The notes under the pieces are model-generated. The model was not told the origin of the DNA. It saw nothing but the letters and a program-made list of their open reading frames with translations, and did not search any database. A stretch of DNA of 64,000 nt from Gemmatimonadales bacterium (GTDB lineage Bacteria > Gemmatimonadota > Gemmatimonadetes > Gemmatimonadales > GWC2-71-9), in the NCBI GenBank assembly GCA_036265815.1, contig DATAOI010000030.1, positions 49,273 through 113,272 on the forward strand. Direction: 5' to 3'. Below are positions 1 to 8,857 of the stretch, one piece after another. How positions within the stretch are numbered: position 1 is the stretch's first letter; every line of letters begins with the position of its first letter. The translations under genes and the position numbers were made by a program.

Positions 1-942
1 GCCTTCTTCAAGGCCCTCCTCTTCCTCGGCAGCGGCAGCGTGATCCACGCGATGCATCACGCCTATCACGCCACCCACTCGCACGAGGACGCCCAGGACA
101 TGCGCAACATGGGCGGCCTCAAGGACTACCTGCCGGTCACCTTCTGGCTGATGCTGATCGCCACGCTGGCGATCGCGGGGATTCCGCCGTTCTCCGGGTT
201 CTTCTCCAAAGACGAGATCCTGGCCGCGGCGTTTGCCCGGGGCGGGGAATACCCGCTGTTCTACCTGTTCTACGCCATGGGGGTGGTCGCTGCCTTCCTG
301 ACCGCGTTCTACATGGCGCGGCTCATGGCCATGACCTTTTTCGGAGAGAACCGCACCGGCGAGCGCGAGCGGGGGCACCTGCACGAAGCGCCCTGGATCA
401 TGACCGGGCCGCTACTGGTGCTCGGCGTCCTGAGCGCGGTAGGCGGCGCCCTCAACCTGCCGGCGTTCCTCGGCGGGCACGCCGCCCTGGAGCGCTGGCT
501 CGAGCCGGTCATGGCACGCGGCGTCGCCCTGTTCGGGCTCACGATGCCCCACGGCCGGCTGGAGCTCTTCCTGGTCGGCGGCGCCGTCCTGGTGGGGGCC
601 GTGGGGCTGGTGGCCGGCTTCCGCGCCACGCTGGGCCGTCGCATCCTCGCCGCCAATGTCGCTCCGGCCGATCGAGGGCTGGCACTGCTGCTCAACCGCA
701 AGTACTACATCGACGAGCTGTACGAGCGAGTGGTGGTTCGGCCCGTGGTCTGGCTGTCTCGGGTCGTGCTCTGGAAAGGCGTGGATCAGGGCGTGGTCGA
801 CGGCGCCGCGGTCAACGGCACCGCCCGGCTGAGCCGGGGCCTCGGCTGGCTGGGAAGCCGGCTGCAGACCGGGCAGGTCGGGATCTACGTGGTGCTCTTC
901 CTCGTCGGCGCGCTGTGGGTGCTGCGCGCCATGGCCAGGTGA
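1..942 (+). CDS. nuoL: NADH-quinone oxidoreductase subunit L (C-terminal part, truncated by window edge)
   Basis: The frame is open from base 1, so the gene starts outside the window; about 313 C-terminal residues are visible. NuoL is the large antiporter-like proton-pumping subunit of complex I in the cytoplasmic membrane. The first residues (AFFKALLFLGSGSVIH) match the conserved NuoL/ND5 region around the central Lys/His, and IPPFSGFFSKDEIL is the typical NuoL signature that follows. Several hydrophobic helices come next, then a region with KYYIDELYE, also characteristic of NuoL. The last residues form a terminal membrane helix. nuoM follows after 7 nt, giving the standard nuoL-nuoM-nuoN order. 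Identification is firm; only the 5' end is missing. Confidence 0.96.
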   Translation, partial: AFFKALLFLGSGSVIHAMHHAYHATHSHEDAQDMRNMGGLKDYLPVTFWLMLIATLAIAGIPPFSGFFSKDEILAAAFARGGEYPLFYLFYAMGVVAAFLTAFYMARLMAMTFFGENRTGERERGHLHEAPWIMTGPLLVLGVLSAVGGALNLPAFLGGHAALERWLEPVMARGVALFGLTMPHGRLELFLVGGAVLVGAVGLVAGFRATLGRRILAANVAPADRGLALLLNRKYYIDELYERVVVRPVVWLSRVVLWKGVDQGVVDGAAVNGTARLSRGLGWLGSRLQTGQVGIYVVLFLVGALWVLRAMAR

Positions 943-949
943 CGGTCCG

Positions 950-2521
950 ATGAGCCAGTTTCTCGAGTCCATCTCCTACGGTCAGTGGATCCTCCACGCC
1001 CTCGTCCTGCTCCCGCTGATCGGCGTCCTCCCGGTGCTGCTGGGGGGAGAGGCCGCCGCCAAATGGACCGCCCTGGTCGTCACCACCCTCGAGTTCCTCC
1101 TCTCGCTCGGGCTCTGGTGGGCGCTCGATCCGGGCAGCGGGAACCTGCAGCTGGTGAGTGCCGCGCCCTGGATCCCGAGCTGGGGTATCACCTATCGGGT
1201 CGGGATCGATGGGATCTCCCTGGTCATGGTCCTCCTCACCACAGCGCTCATGCCGTTGAGCGTGCTTGCGAGCTGGCGCTACATCACCCGGCGGGAGCGC
1301 GGCTTCTACGCCCTCATGTTGGTCCTGCTCACCGGCATGGTTGGGGTGTTCATCGCACTCGACCTGTTCCTCTTCTACATCTATTTCGAGGTAATGCTCA
1401 TCCCGATGTACTTCATCATCGGGATCTGGGGCGGAACCAACCGGCTCTACGCCGCGATCAAGTTCTTCATCTACACCATGGCCGGCTCGCTGCTCATGCT
1501 GGTGGCCATCCTGGTGATGGTCTGGAAAATCCAGACGGCCACCGGGACGCTCTCGTTCGGGTACGAGCATCTCCTGGAGAACGCCTCCGCGCTGGGGCGG
1601 GCGGCACCCTGGCTCTTCGCCGCGTTCGCCGTGGCCTTTGCCATCAAGGTGCCGATCTTCCCCTTCCACACCTGGCTTCCCGACGCGCACGTGGAGGCGC
1701 CGACCGCCGGCAGCGTCCTGCTGGCCAGCGTGATGCTCAAGATCGGGACCTACGGCTTCCTCCGCTTCGGGGTGCCATTCTTTCCCCAGGTCGCGCTGAG
1801 CCCGGCGGTGAGCAGCCTGATGGTGACGCTGGCCGTGATCGGCATCGTGTACGGCGCGCTGGTGGCGATGGTCCAGCCCGACGTCAAGAAGCTGGTGGCG
1901 TATTCCTCGGTGAGCCACATGGGCTTCGTGATGCTGGGGATCTGGGGACTCACGCTGCAGAGCGTACAGGGGGCGCTGATGGTGATGATCAGCCACGGCC
2001 TCTCGACCGGCGCGCTCTTCCTCCTCATCGGGATGCTCTACGAGCGGCGCCACACCCGGCTGATCGAGGACTACGGCGGCATCGCGCGAGTGGTGCCGGT
2101 GTTCAGTCTGATTCTCACCGTGGTGGCGCTCTCCTCCATCGGGCTCCCCGGGCTCAACGGCTTCGTGGGTGAGTTCCTCGTCCTGCTGGGGAGCTTCACC
2201 GCCTTTCCCTGGGCCACCGGGATCGCCACCACCGGTGTGATCTTCGCCGCGGCCTATCTGCTCTGGGCGCTCCAGCGGATGATCTTCAACCGCCTCGACG
2301 ACCGGGAGAACGAGCACCTGTCCGACCTCTCGGGCCGGGAGCTGGCCGTCCTGCTGCCGATCCTGGTGGGCATCGTCTGGCTGGGACTGTATCCCGCGCC
2401 GGTGCTGCGGCGGACCGAGACCGCCAGCCGGCAGTACCTCGACGCGGCTCTGTCGCGCACCGCCCGGGCGCCGACCGCGATGCTGCCAGCCGGCGTGAGC
2501 GAGCCCGGAGCGGCCCGATGA
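950..2521 (+). CDS. nuoM: NADH-quinone oxidoreductase subunit M
   Basis: This is a 523-residue antiporter-like membrane subunit of complex I that couples quinone reduction to proton pumping. The two residues essential in the family are present: a membrane Glu near position 147 (FYIYFEVMLIPMYF) and a Lys near 233 (FAIKVPIFPFHTWLPDAHVEAP is the conserved discontinuous-helix region). The length is normal for NuoM, and about 13-14 hydrophobic helices can be read. The ATG lies 7 nt after the nuoL stop. The 3' end overlaps the nuoN start by 4 nt (ATGA), so translation is probably coupled. Confidence 0.97.
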   Translation: MSQFLESISYGQWILHALVLLPLIGVLPVLLGGEAAAKWTALVVTTLEFLLSLGLWWALDPGSGNLQLVSAAPWIPSWGITYRVGIDGISLVMVLLTTALMPLSVLASWRYITRRERGFYALMLVLLTGMVGVFIALDLFLFYIYFEVMLIPMYFIIGIWGGTNRLYAAIKFFIYTMAGSLLMLVAILVMVWKIQTATGTLSFGYEHLLENASALGRAAPWLFAAFAVAFAIKVPIFPFHTWLPDAHVEAPTAGSVLLASVMLKIGTYGFLRFGVPFFPQVALSPAVSSLMVTLAVIGIVYGALVAMVQPDVKKLVAYSSVSHMGFVMLGIWGLTLQSVQGALMVMISHGLSTGALFLLIGMLYERRHTRLIEDYGGIARVVPVFSLILTVVALSSIGLPGLNGFVGEFLVLLGSFTAFPWATGIATTGVIFAAAYLLWALQRMIFNRLDDRENEHLSDLSGRELAVLLPILVGIVWLGLYPAPVLRRTETASRQYLDAALSRTARAPTAMLPAGVSEPGAAR

Positions 2522-4020
2522 TACGACTCGATCTGAGTACCCCCTGGGGCATCACGGTCGGACTCCTGCCCGAGATTCTGCTCTCCTTCTGGGCGCTGAT
2601 CGTCCTGTTGGTCCTGAGCTGGCGTCACCAGACCGCGGCCGACAGCCGGCTCGCCGGATGGCTCAGCTTCGTGGGTGTGGTGGTGAGCGCCGCCGGACTG
2701 GCGGCACTCTGGGGCAACGACGCCCAGGCCGATGGCCTGGCCCAGATGGTGGCTCTGGATCCCTACCGCTACGCCGCCGAAGCCGTTGCCCTCATCTCCG
2801 CGGGCGGGACGATCCTGCTGTCGCTTGGCTACCTCGAGCGCGAGCGGCTGCTGGCGCCGGAGTATTACCCGCTGGTGCTGTTGGCCACGGCCGGCATGAT
2901 GTTTCTGGCGGGCGCCGAAGACCTCATCGTCCTTTTCCTTGGCCTCGAGGTCATGTCGGTGGCGGTCTATGCTCTGGCGGGCTTCAGCCGCGCCAGCCCT
3001 TTCTCCTCCGAGGCCGCGCTCAAGTATTTCCTGATCGGGGCCTTTGCCTCGGGATTCCTGCTCTACGGCATCGCGCTGACGTATGGCGCCACCGGGACGA
3101 CCAATCTCTCCCTCATCGGGGCGCAGCTCTCCAGCGGCCACCTGCCGCTCATCGCCGCGCTGGGCCTGGGCCTGCTGCTGATCGGGTTCGGCTTCAAGAC
3201 CGCCTCGGTGCCGTTCCACATGTGGGCGCCGGACGTCTATGACGGGTCGCCCACCCCGGTCACCGGCTTCATGGCGACCGGGGTGAAGGCCGCCGCCTTC
3301 GCCGCGCTGGTGCGGGTGCTGATGGAGGGGTTCGCCTCCGCCGTGAGTCTCTGGCAACCGGTGATCGCCGCCATGGCGATCGCCACGATGGTCGTCGGCA
3401 ATCTGGTCGCGCTGTCGCAGCGGTCGCTCAAGCGGATGCTGGCCTACAGCTCGATCGCGCACGCGGGATACCTGCTGGTGGGCGTCTGGCCGGGCTCCTT
3501 CGTGGGCGCGGGGTCGGTGCTGCTCTACCTGCTGGCGTACTCGCTGGCGACGCTCGCGAGCTTCGGCTTCCTGGCGGTCCTGGGGCGGAACGGCGAGCGC
3601 GACGTGACCTACGACGACCTTGCCGGTCTTGCGGCCACCCGGCCGGCCATCGCCTTCGGGCTCAGCGTCTGCATGCTCTCCCTGCTGGGCTTTCCCGGCA
3701 CCTTCGGCTTCATCGGCAAGTGGTACATCCTCTCCGCGGTGGTGGCGCGGGGGCACTATATCCTTCCGGTGATCCTGGTGCTGACCAGCGTGATCTCGGC
3801 GGGCTACTACCTCCCGGTGATCATGGGCATGTACATGCGGCCGTCGCCCGGGCCCGAGCGCTACCAGAGCGTGCGACTCTCGCCGGCGGCCGCCGGTACG
3901 GTGCTGGTCTCGGTGGTCGTCGTCATCGTGCTCGGGTTCTGGCCCGGAGGGCTGCTCGACGTGGCCGGCCAGAGCGCGGCACGGCTCACCCAGACTGGGC
4001 TGCCGTTCGCCGGACGATGA
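2518..4020 (+). CDS. nuoN: NADH-quinone oxidoreductase subunit N
   Basis: This 500-residue subunit is the third antiporter-like component of the complex I membrane arm. The conserved membrane Glu (about residue 144, LGLEVMSVAVYAL) and Lys (about 227, FGFKTASVPFHMWAPDVYDG) are present, as are AYSSIAHAGY and the FxGFIGKWY region (GTFGFIGKWYIL). It overlaps nuoM by 4 nt upstream and the phosphohexomutase start by 4 nt downstream. The downstream gene may therefore be read from the nuo transcript, although it has no role in respiration. Confidence 0.97.
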   Translation: MIRLDLSTPWGITVGLLPEILLSFWALIVLLVLSWRHQTAADSRLAGWLSFVGVVVSAAGLAALWGNDAQADGLAQMVALDPYRYAAEAVALISAGGTILLSLGYLERERLLAPEYYPLVLLATAGMMFLAGAEDLIVLFLGLEVMSVAVYALAGFSRASPFSSEAALKYFLIGAFASGFLLYGIALTYGATGTTNLSLIGAQLSSGHLPLIAALGLGLLLIGFGFKTASVPFHMWAPDVYDGSPTPVTGFMATGVKAAAFAALVRVLMEGFASAVSLWQPVIAAMAIATMVVGNLVALSQRSLKRMLAYSSIAHAGYLLVGVWPGSFVGAGSVLLYLLAYSLATLASFGFLAVLGRNGERDVTYDDLAGLAATRPAIAFGLSVCMLSLLGFPGTFGFIGKWYILSAVVARGHYILPVILVLTSVISAGYYLPVIMGMYMRPSPGPERYQSVRLSPAAAGTVLVSVVVVIVLGFWPGGLLDVAGQSAARLTQTGLPFAGR

Positions 4021-5399
4021 CTGACCGGATGAACGTACCCAAGTCGATCTTCCGACAGTACGACGTCCGTGGGATCGTGGGGACCGAGCTCACCCCCGAG
4101 CTGGCGCGCGGCGTGGGGCGGGCCTTCACGACCGTAGCCTGGGACCGGGCCGGCCAGGCGCCGGTCATTGCGGTGGGCCGGGACAATCGGCCATCCGGCG
4201 CCATGCTGGCGGAGGGGATCCGGCTCGGTGTGGCGGATGCCGGCGGCACCGCGCTGGATGTCGGCACGCTTCCCACGCCCGCGCTCTACTTCGCGGTGTC
4301 GGCGCTCCGGAGCACCGGGGGCGTGCAGGTCACCGGCTCCCATAATCCTCCCGAATTCAACGGCTTCAAGCTGGTCCTCGGGGCCGATCCATTTCACGGC
4401 GAAGAGATCCTCGACCTGTGGGAGCGAATCGTCACCGAGCGCTGGCGCACCGGAGCCGGCCGCCAGTCCAGCGACGCCTCGGTGCTGGGCCGCTACCGCG
4501 ACGGGATCCTCGACCGGCATCGGCTCCTCCGGCGGGTGAAGGTCGTGGTCGACTGCGGCAACGGGGCGGGGAGCCTGGTGGCGGTCTCCACGCTGGAGGC
4601 TCTGGGCGCGGAGGTCATCCCGCTCTTCTGCGAGTCGGACGGTAGCTTCCCCAACCATCATCCCGATCCCACCATCCCTGAGAACCTGCGCGACCTTCAG
4701 GCTGCGGTGCGGCGCACCGGCGCGGAGCTGGGGATCGCGTTCGACGGCGACGCCGACCGGATCGGCGCAGTGGACGAGACGGGCCGCATCATCTACGGCG
4801 ACCAGCTGCTGATCATCCTCGGCCGCGACGCGGTGGCCCGGTTCGGTCCGGGAACCCCGGTGATCTTCGACGTGAAGTGCTCGGAAGTGCTGCCGGCCGC
4901 GCTGACTGCCGCCGGGGCGCAACCGGTCATGTGGAAGACAGGTCATTCGCTCATCAAGGCCAAGATGAAGGAGCTGCAGGCGCCGCTGGCGGGGGAGATG
5001 AGCGGGCACATGTTCTTCGGCGGCGATTACCTGGGCTTCGACGACGCGCTCTTCGCGGCGGCCCGCCTGCTGGAGATCGTGAGCCGCCAGCCGTTCGGAC
5101 TCGCCCCGCTGCTGGCCGATCTGCCGCAGACCTTCGCCACGCCCGAGATCCGGGTCGACGCGCCCGAGGACCAGAAGTTCGCCATCGTGGAGCGAGCCGC
5201 GGCGTCGTTTGCCGCGCGCTATCCCGCCAACACCATCGACGGGGTCCGTATCACCTTTCCCAAGGGCTGGGGCCTGCTCCGCGCTTCGAACACCCAGCCG
5301 ATCCTGGTGCTTCGCTTCGAGGCCACCGACCCGCTGGCCCTGGACGCCTACCGCGGTGAAGTCGTGAGCTGGCTGGCCGCGCAGGGCGTGCGCGCCTAA
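4017..5399 (+). CDS. Phosphomannomutase/phosphoglucomutase (alpha-D-phosphohexomutase family)
   Basis: This 460-residue cytosolic enzyme interconverts hexose 6-phosphate and hexose 1-phosphate, supplying GDP-mannose or UDP-glucose precursors for surface glycans. All four family signatures are visible: the phosphoserine loop TGSHNP (Ser108), the Mg-binding loop DGDADR (about 243-248), the sugar-specificity loop GEMSGH (about 326-331) and the phosphate-binding loop RASNTQP near the C-terminus. GEMSGH is typical of the dual PMM/PGM (AlgC/ManB) branch. Two starts are possible: ATG 4017, overlapping the nuoN stop as ATGA, and ATG 4029. I chose the overlapping one because this is the rule in this region. 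Substrate preference cannot be read from sequence alone. Confidence 0.93.
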   Translation: MTDRMNVPKSIFRQYDVRGIVGTELTPELARGVGRAFTTVAWDRAGQAPVIAVGRDNRPSGAMLAEGIRLGVADAGGTALDVGTLPTPALYFAVSALRSTGGVQVTGSHNPPEFNGFKLVLGADPFHGEEILDLWERIVTERWRTGAGRQSSDASVLGRYRDGILDRHRLLRRVKVVVDCGNGAGSLVAVSTLEALGAEVIPLFCESDGSFPNHHPDPTIPENLRDLQAAVRRTGAELGIAFDGDADRIGAVDETGRIIYGDQLLIILGRDAVARFGPGTPVIFDVKCSEVLPAALTAAGAQPVMWKTGHSLIKAKMKELQAPLAGEMSGHMFFGGDYLGFDDALFAAARLLEIVSRQPFGLAPLLADLPQTFATPEIRVDAPEDQKFAIVERAAASFAARYPANTIDGVRITFPKGWGLLRASNTQPILVLRFEATDPLALDAYRGEVVSWLAAQGVRA

Positions 5400-5403
5400 C
5401 CGG

Positions 5404-7857
5404 GTGTCCCGGCGCGGTCGGCGGCTCACCGCCGCGCTCACCGGACTCGTCGTCCTGCTGTTCGCGGGCCGCTGGACGGCCGGCATTCTCGCCGACCGGT
5501 GGTGGGCCGCGCAGGTGTCGCCCGCCGCCGTCGGGTTTCTCACCGATTGGTATCTCCTCCGGGCTATTCTCGACCTCGCCGCCGTCCTGCTAGCCTCGGC
5601 CTGGTTCATCGGGCACCTCCTGGCAGTCTACCGCGCGGTCGGCTCGGTACAGGTGCGCCGCAATGTCGCCAACCTCGAGTTCCGGGAAGCGCTCACCCCC
5701 AGCGCGCTGCTCACCATCGCAGTCGCGAGCGGTGGCGTCCTGGGGGTCCTGGTCGGCTCGGGCACCTCGCGGTGGGTGCACGAGGTGGCGCTCGCCTGGC
5801 AGGGCGTTCACTACGGGATGGCGGACCCGCTGCTGCAGCGGGACATCGGATTGTACGTGGCGCAGCTCCCGGTGTGGCGGGCGGCGCACGGCTTCGCCTT
5901 CCTGCTGCTCACGCTCGCGCTGGGCATCGTGTTCGCGCTGTATCTGGTGGTCGGAGCGGTCCGCTGGATCGAAGGCCGCCCCGCCATCAACAATCACGCG
6001 CGCATTCACCTCGGCTGGCTCCTGGCCGGACTCGCGCTGACCCTCATGTGGGGCTATCTGCTCGAGCGTTACGAGCTGGTGGCGCTGGGCGGAGTGCCCG
6101 CGGAGGCCATCTGGCGCGCCACCAGAAACGTGACGCCCATCCTGGCGGGCGTCGCGCTTGCTACCGCTGTGCTCTCCGTCGCCTGGGCGGTCCGCGCGCG
6201 CCACGCGCTGGCCGCCGCCGGATGGATCGTCCTCGCGGGGGCCTCGCTGGTGGGCCATCTGATGGTGCCGGCGGCCATCGCCGGCGACGCCGAGCCGCTG
6301 GCCGACTCGGCGAGCCTCGATCGGCTGGGCCGCTACGCATACGGGCTCGAGCAGTTGCGGGAGGTGACGGTGGCGTCGCGGGGGGAGCCGGTGCCGCCCC
6401 GCGTGCCGTCGTACTGGAGCCAGGAGACGCTTTCGCGAATCCTCGCTGTCGACTCGATGCACCTGCTGTCGATCGATGCCGCGATGCTCAGCGTGCAGGG
6501 CGGACCTCGTCCGGTGTGGCTCGCGGCGCGCACCCTCGGCGAGGGCCGGCTCTCACTGTCGGCGATCGCGGACGATCGCATCGGGCCCGCCGGCGAGCCA
6601 CTCTACTACCAGTCGCGCGACTCGGTGCCGCGGCCCTCGGCGGGACCGCTGCTCGAGCTGGGGGAGGAGACGTTCAGGCCGGCCGCCGCGTCGTTCCGGG
6701 TGAACGGGCGCGACGGTCCGGGCGTGCCGGCCACCAGCTGGCACCGGCGCATCCTGCTGGCCTGGGCACTGCAGGCCGGGCGACTGCTGGGGCCGCTCCC
6801 GGCCGGCGCGCGGATCGATTGGCGGCTGTCCCCCAGCGCCCGGCTCGAATGCCTCGCTCCGTATGTGACGTGGGGCCAGCCGTCGGCTCGGGTAATCGAC
6901 GGCGAGCTGGTCTGGCTGGTGGACGGCTACACTTCCAGCGCCACCTTTCCCCTCTCGCCCCGGATCACCTGGCATGATCGTTCCGTGGGTAGTCTCCGCG
7001 CGGGCTTTCTGGGAAGCGTGTCGGCGCTCACCGGAGCGACCCACATCTTTCTTCGTCCGGCGAGCGACCCGCTGGCGGAGGCCTGGGCGGGCATCTCGGA
7101 GGGTGTGGTCGAACCGGCGTCATCCATCCCCGGACCGGTGCTCCGTGCCGCGCCGTATCCGGAGGACCTCTTTGAGGCGCAGGCTCACGAGCTGGAGCGC
7201 CCCGCGTGGAATCTGGGAGCAGGCAGCGGACGAGTGCCCGCCGACAGCAACCAGCTCCCCCGCGCGGAGATCGCCTGGCTGCCGGATGCCGCGGGCCCGC
7301 AGCTCGTCGTCTCGTTCGAGCGGATCGCGGAGCGCCGCCTCACTGGTCTGCTGGTCGCGGGCCGGGAGGAAGACGGCGACGCGCTTCGACTGGCGCGCAT
7401 CGATTCGGCCGCGGCGCTTCCGTCCCGAGGCACGCTGGAGACGCGCTGGTCGCGCTTCCCCAGTTACGCGGCCCTCAACGACTCGATCCGGGACGAGGGC
7501 GGCCGGCTCGATCACGGACCGCTGCGCTTCGATCTGAGCCCCGCCGGTGTGGTCGGCTACCGGATGAGCTTCGCCCGGCGCGCCAACGGAGGCCCGGCGG
7601 TCGTGTGGGTGAGCGTGGCCGCGCCGGGTGAGCGTCTGGGTGCCGGCCACACACTGGCGGAAGCGTGGAGCAATCTGCTGGGCGCCTCGGTGCCCGCGAT
7701 CGCGGGTGCCGGTCCGGCCACCCGTCTGGACGACGCGCGGCAGCTCCTGCTCCGCGCCGATTCCGCGCTCCGCGGCGCGGACTGGGCGGAGTTCGGCCGG
7801 GCCTGGGAGGCGCTGCGAAAGACGCTCGGACTGCCCGCGGATTCCGGGGGACCGTGA
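5404..7857 (+). CDS. UPF0182 family integral membrane protein
   Basis: This 817-residue protein starts at GTG, 4 nt after the mutase stop. The N-terminal third (roughly residues 8-290) carries about seven hydrophobic helices separated by short loops, including a segment with WVHEVALAWQGVHYG and DPLLQRDIGLYV. The rest is a large soluble region. This layout, and the DPLLQRDIGLYVAQLPVWR block, match the UPF0182/COG1615 family, whose biochemical role is unknown. Many family members are longer than 900 residues, so this one is somewhat short. It also diverges in the soluble part, where the typical acidic C-terminal tail is missing. The 58-nt spacer to the next gene holds a candidate promoter. Confidence 0.82.
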   Translation: MSRRGRRLTAALTGLVVLLFAGRWTAGILADRWWAAQVSPAAVGFLTDWYLLRAILDLAAVLLASAWFIGHLLAVYRAVGSVQVRRNVANLEFREALTPSALLTIAVASGGVLGVLVGSGTSRWVHEVALAWQGVHYGMADPLLQRDIGLYVAQLPVWRAAHGFAFLLLTLALGIVFALYLVVGAVRWIEGRPAINNHARIHLGWLLAGLALTLMWGYLLERYELVALGGVPAEAIWRATRNVTPILAGVALATAVLSVAWAVRARHALAAAGWIVLAGASLVGHLMVPAAIAGDAEPLADSASLDRLGRYAYGLEQLREVTVASRGEPVPPRVPSYWSQETLSRILAVDSMHLLSIDAAMLSVQGGPRPVWLAARTLGEGRLSLSAIADDRIGPAGEPLYYQSRDSVPRPSAGPLLELGEETFRPAAASFRVNGRDGPGVPATSWHRRILLAWALQAGRLLGPLPAGARIDWRLSPSARLECLAPYVTWGQPSARVIDGELVWLVDGYTSSATFPLSPRITWHDRSVGSLRAGFLGSVSALTGATHIFLRPASDPLAEAWAGISEGVVEPASSIPGPVLRAAPYPEDLFEAQAHELERPAWNLGAGSGRVPADSNQLPRAEIAWLPDAAGPQLVVSFERIAERRLTGLLVAGREEDGDALRLARIDSAAALPSRGTLETRWSRFPSYAALNDSIRDEGGRLDHGPLRFDLSPAGVVGYRMSFARRANGGPAVVWVSVAAPGERLGAGHTLAEAWSNLLGASVPAIAGAGPATRLDDARQLLLRADSALRGADWAEFGRAWEALRKTLGLPADSGGP

Positions 7858-7859
7858 GC

Positions 7860-7888
7860 TTGCTCGCCCCTGGGGCCGGGACTAGCTT
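7860..7888 (+). promoter_or_regulatory. Candidate sigma-70-type promoter for arcC
   Basis: TTGCTC (7860-7865) and TAGCTT (7883-7888) are separated by exactly 17 nt in the gap after the UPF0182 gene. The predicted start site, near 7895, lies just upstream of the carbamate kinase start. The -35 matches the consensus only in TTG. Support comes from similar TTG-N17-TANNNT arrangements upstream of yceD, kdsB and the tandem-HTH gene in this window. Confidence 0.35.
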
Positions 7889-7905
7889 GCAAGGCTTTTT
7901 GCGAG
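7886..7905 (+). promoter_or_regulatory. Hairpin abutting the arcC ribosome binding site
   Basis: CTTGCAA (7886-7892) can pair with TTGCGAG (7899-7905) through seven pairs, one a G-U wobble, around a 6-nt loop. The 3' arm runs into the purine-rich GAGGG stretch that would act as the arcC Shine-Dalgarno, so folding could limit ribosome access. It also overlaps the candidate -10, so only part would be transcribed from that promoter; readthrough RNA would carry all of it. Confidence 0.25.
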
Positions 7906-7915
7906 GGTGGTCCGC

Positions 7916-8857
7916 GTGAAGACGGCGGTGCTCGCGCTCGGCGGCAACGCGCTCGCCCACGCGGGAGAGCCACCCACCGTCACCAACCAGTTCCGTCGGG
8001 CGCGCGAGAGCATGGCGCCGATCGTGGAGCTGGCGCGGAACGGCTGGGAGATCGTGCTGGTGCACGGCAACGGACCCCAGGTGGGCGACGAGCTGCTGCG
8101 CAACGACGCGGCGCGCCGGCTGGTCGAGCCGCTGCCGTTGGGCGTGCTCGTCGCCGAGACGGCAGGCTGGATCGGCTACATGCTCCAGCAGTCGCTGCAG
8201 AACGCGCTCGCGGCCGCGCGGGTGCGTCGCGAGGTCGCGACGGTCATCACCCAGACGCTGGTCGACCAGTTCGATCCGGCCCTGAGCCGGCCCAGCAAAC
8301 CGGTGGGCCACGCACTCTCTGACGCGGAAGCCAAGCGGCTGCGCGACGTGGGACGGTCCGTGGGGCGCGACGGCGCCGGCAACTGGCGCCGGATGGCCAC
8401 CAGTCCCGTGCCGCTCGGCGTGGTGGAATTCCCCGTGGTGCGCCGCCTGCTGGAGCAAGGTACCATCGTGATCGCCGCCGGTGGCGGCGGCCCGCCGGTG
8501 TACGACGACCCACTGCTCGGACTGGAAGGGCTCGACGCGGTGGTCGACAAGGACCGAGTCTCGGCCATTCTCGCGGCCCAGCTCGAGGCCGAGGTGCTCA
8601 TGATTCTGACCAACGTGGACGCGGTCTTCGCCGGCTGGGGCACGCCATCCGCGCGGCCCATCCGGCGCATGAGCCTGGCCGAGGCCGACGCCCTGGTGGC
8701 CGGGGACACGCTGGACGCCGGCGGGATGAGACCCAAGGTGGAAGCCGCCGCGGCATTCGTCCGGGCGGGAGGCCGGCGCAGCATCATCGCCCGACTGTCG
8801 GAGGGCCCGGCCGCGCTGCGCGGTGAGACCGGCACGACCATCACGAGGGAACCGTGA
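7916..8857 (+). CDS. arcC: Carbamate kinase
   Basis: This amino-acid-kinase-family enzyme (313 residues from GTG 7916) interconverts ATP plus carbamate and carbamoyl phosphate. Visible motifs are ALGGNAL at the N-terminus, HGNGPQVG (ATP/carbamate site), IAAGGGGPPVY, the VVDKD loop and the LTNVDAVFAGWGTP block that separates carbamate kinases from other members. GTG 7907 would add three residues. I prefer 7916 because GAGGG sits at a suitable distance upstream and homologues begin MKTAVLALGGNAL-like. No arginine deiminase or ornithine transcarbamylase gene is nearby. It overlaps sucC by 4 nt (GTGA), so it is co-transcribed with the TCA-cycle genes. Confidence 0.93.
   Translation: MKTAVLALGGNALAHAGEPPTVTNQFRRARESMAPIVELARNGWEIVLVHGNGPQVGDELLRNDAARRLVEPLPLGVLVAETAGWIGYMLQQSLQNALAAARVRREVATVITQTLVDQFDPALSRPSKPVGHALSDAEAKRLRDVGRSVGRDGAGNWRRMATSPVPLGVVEFPVVRRLLEQGTIVIAAGGGGPPVYDDPLLGLEGLDAVVDKDRVSAILAAQLEAEVLMILTNVDAVFAGWGTPSARPIRRMSLAEADALVAGDTLDAGGMRPKVEAAAAFVRAGGRRSIIARLSEGPAALRGETGTTITREP

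Noticed and set aside
3720..4016. An N-terminal extension of the phosphohexomutase
   Set aside because: The open frame extends upstream within nuoN but its translation is Gly/Ala/Arg-rich and unlike the mutase family; the start at 4017 fits.
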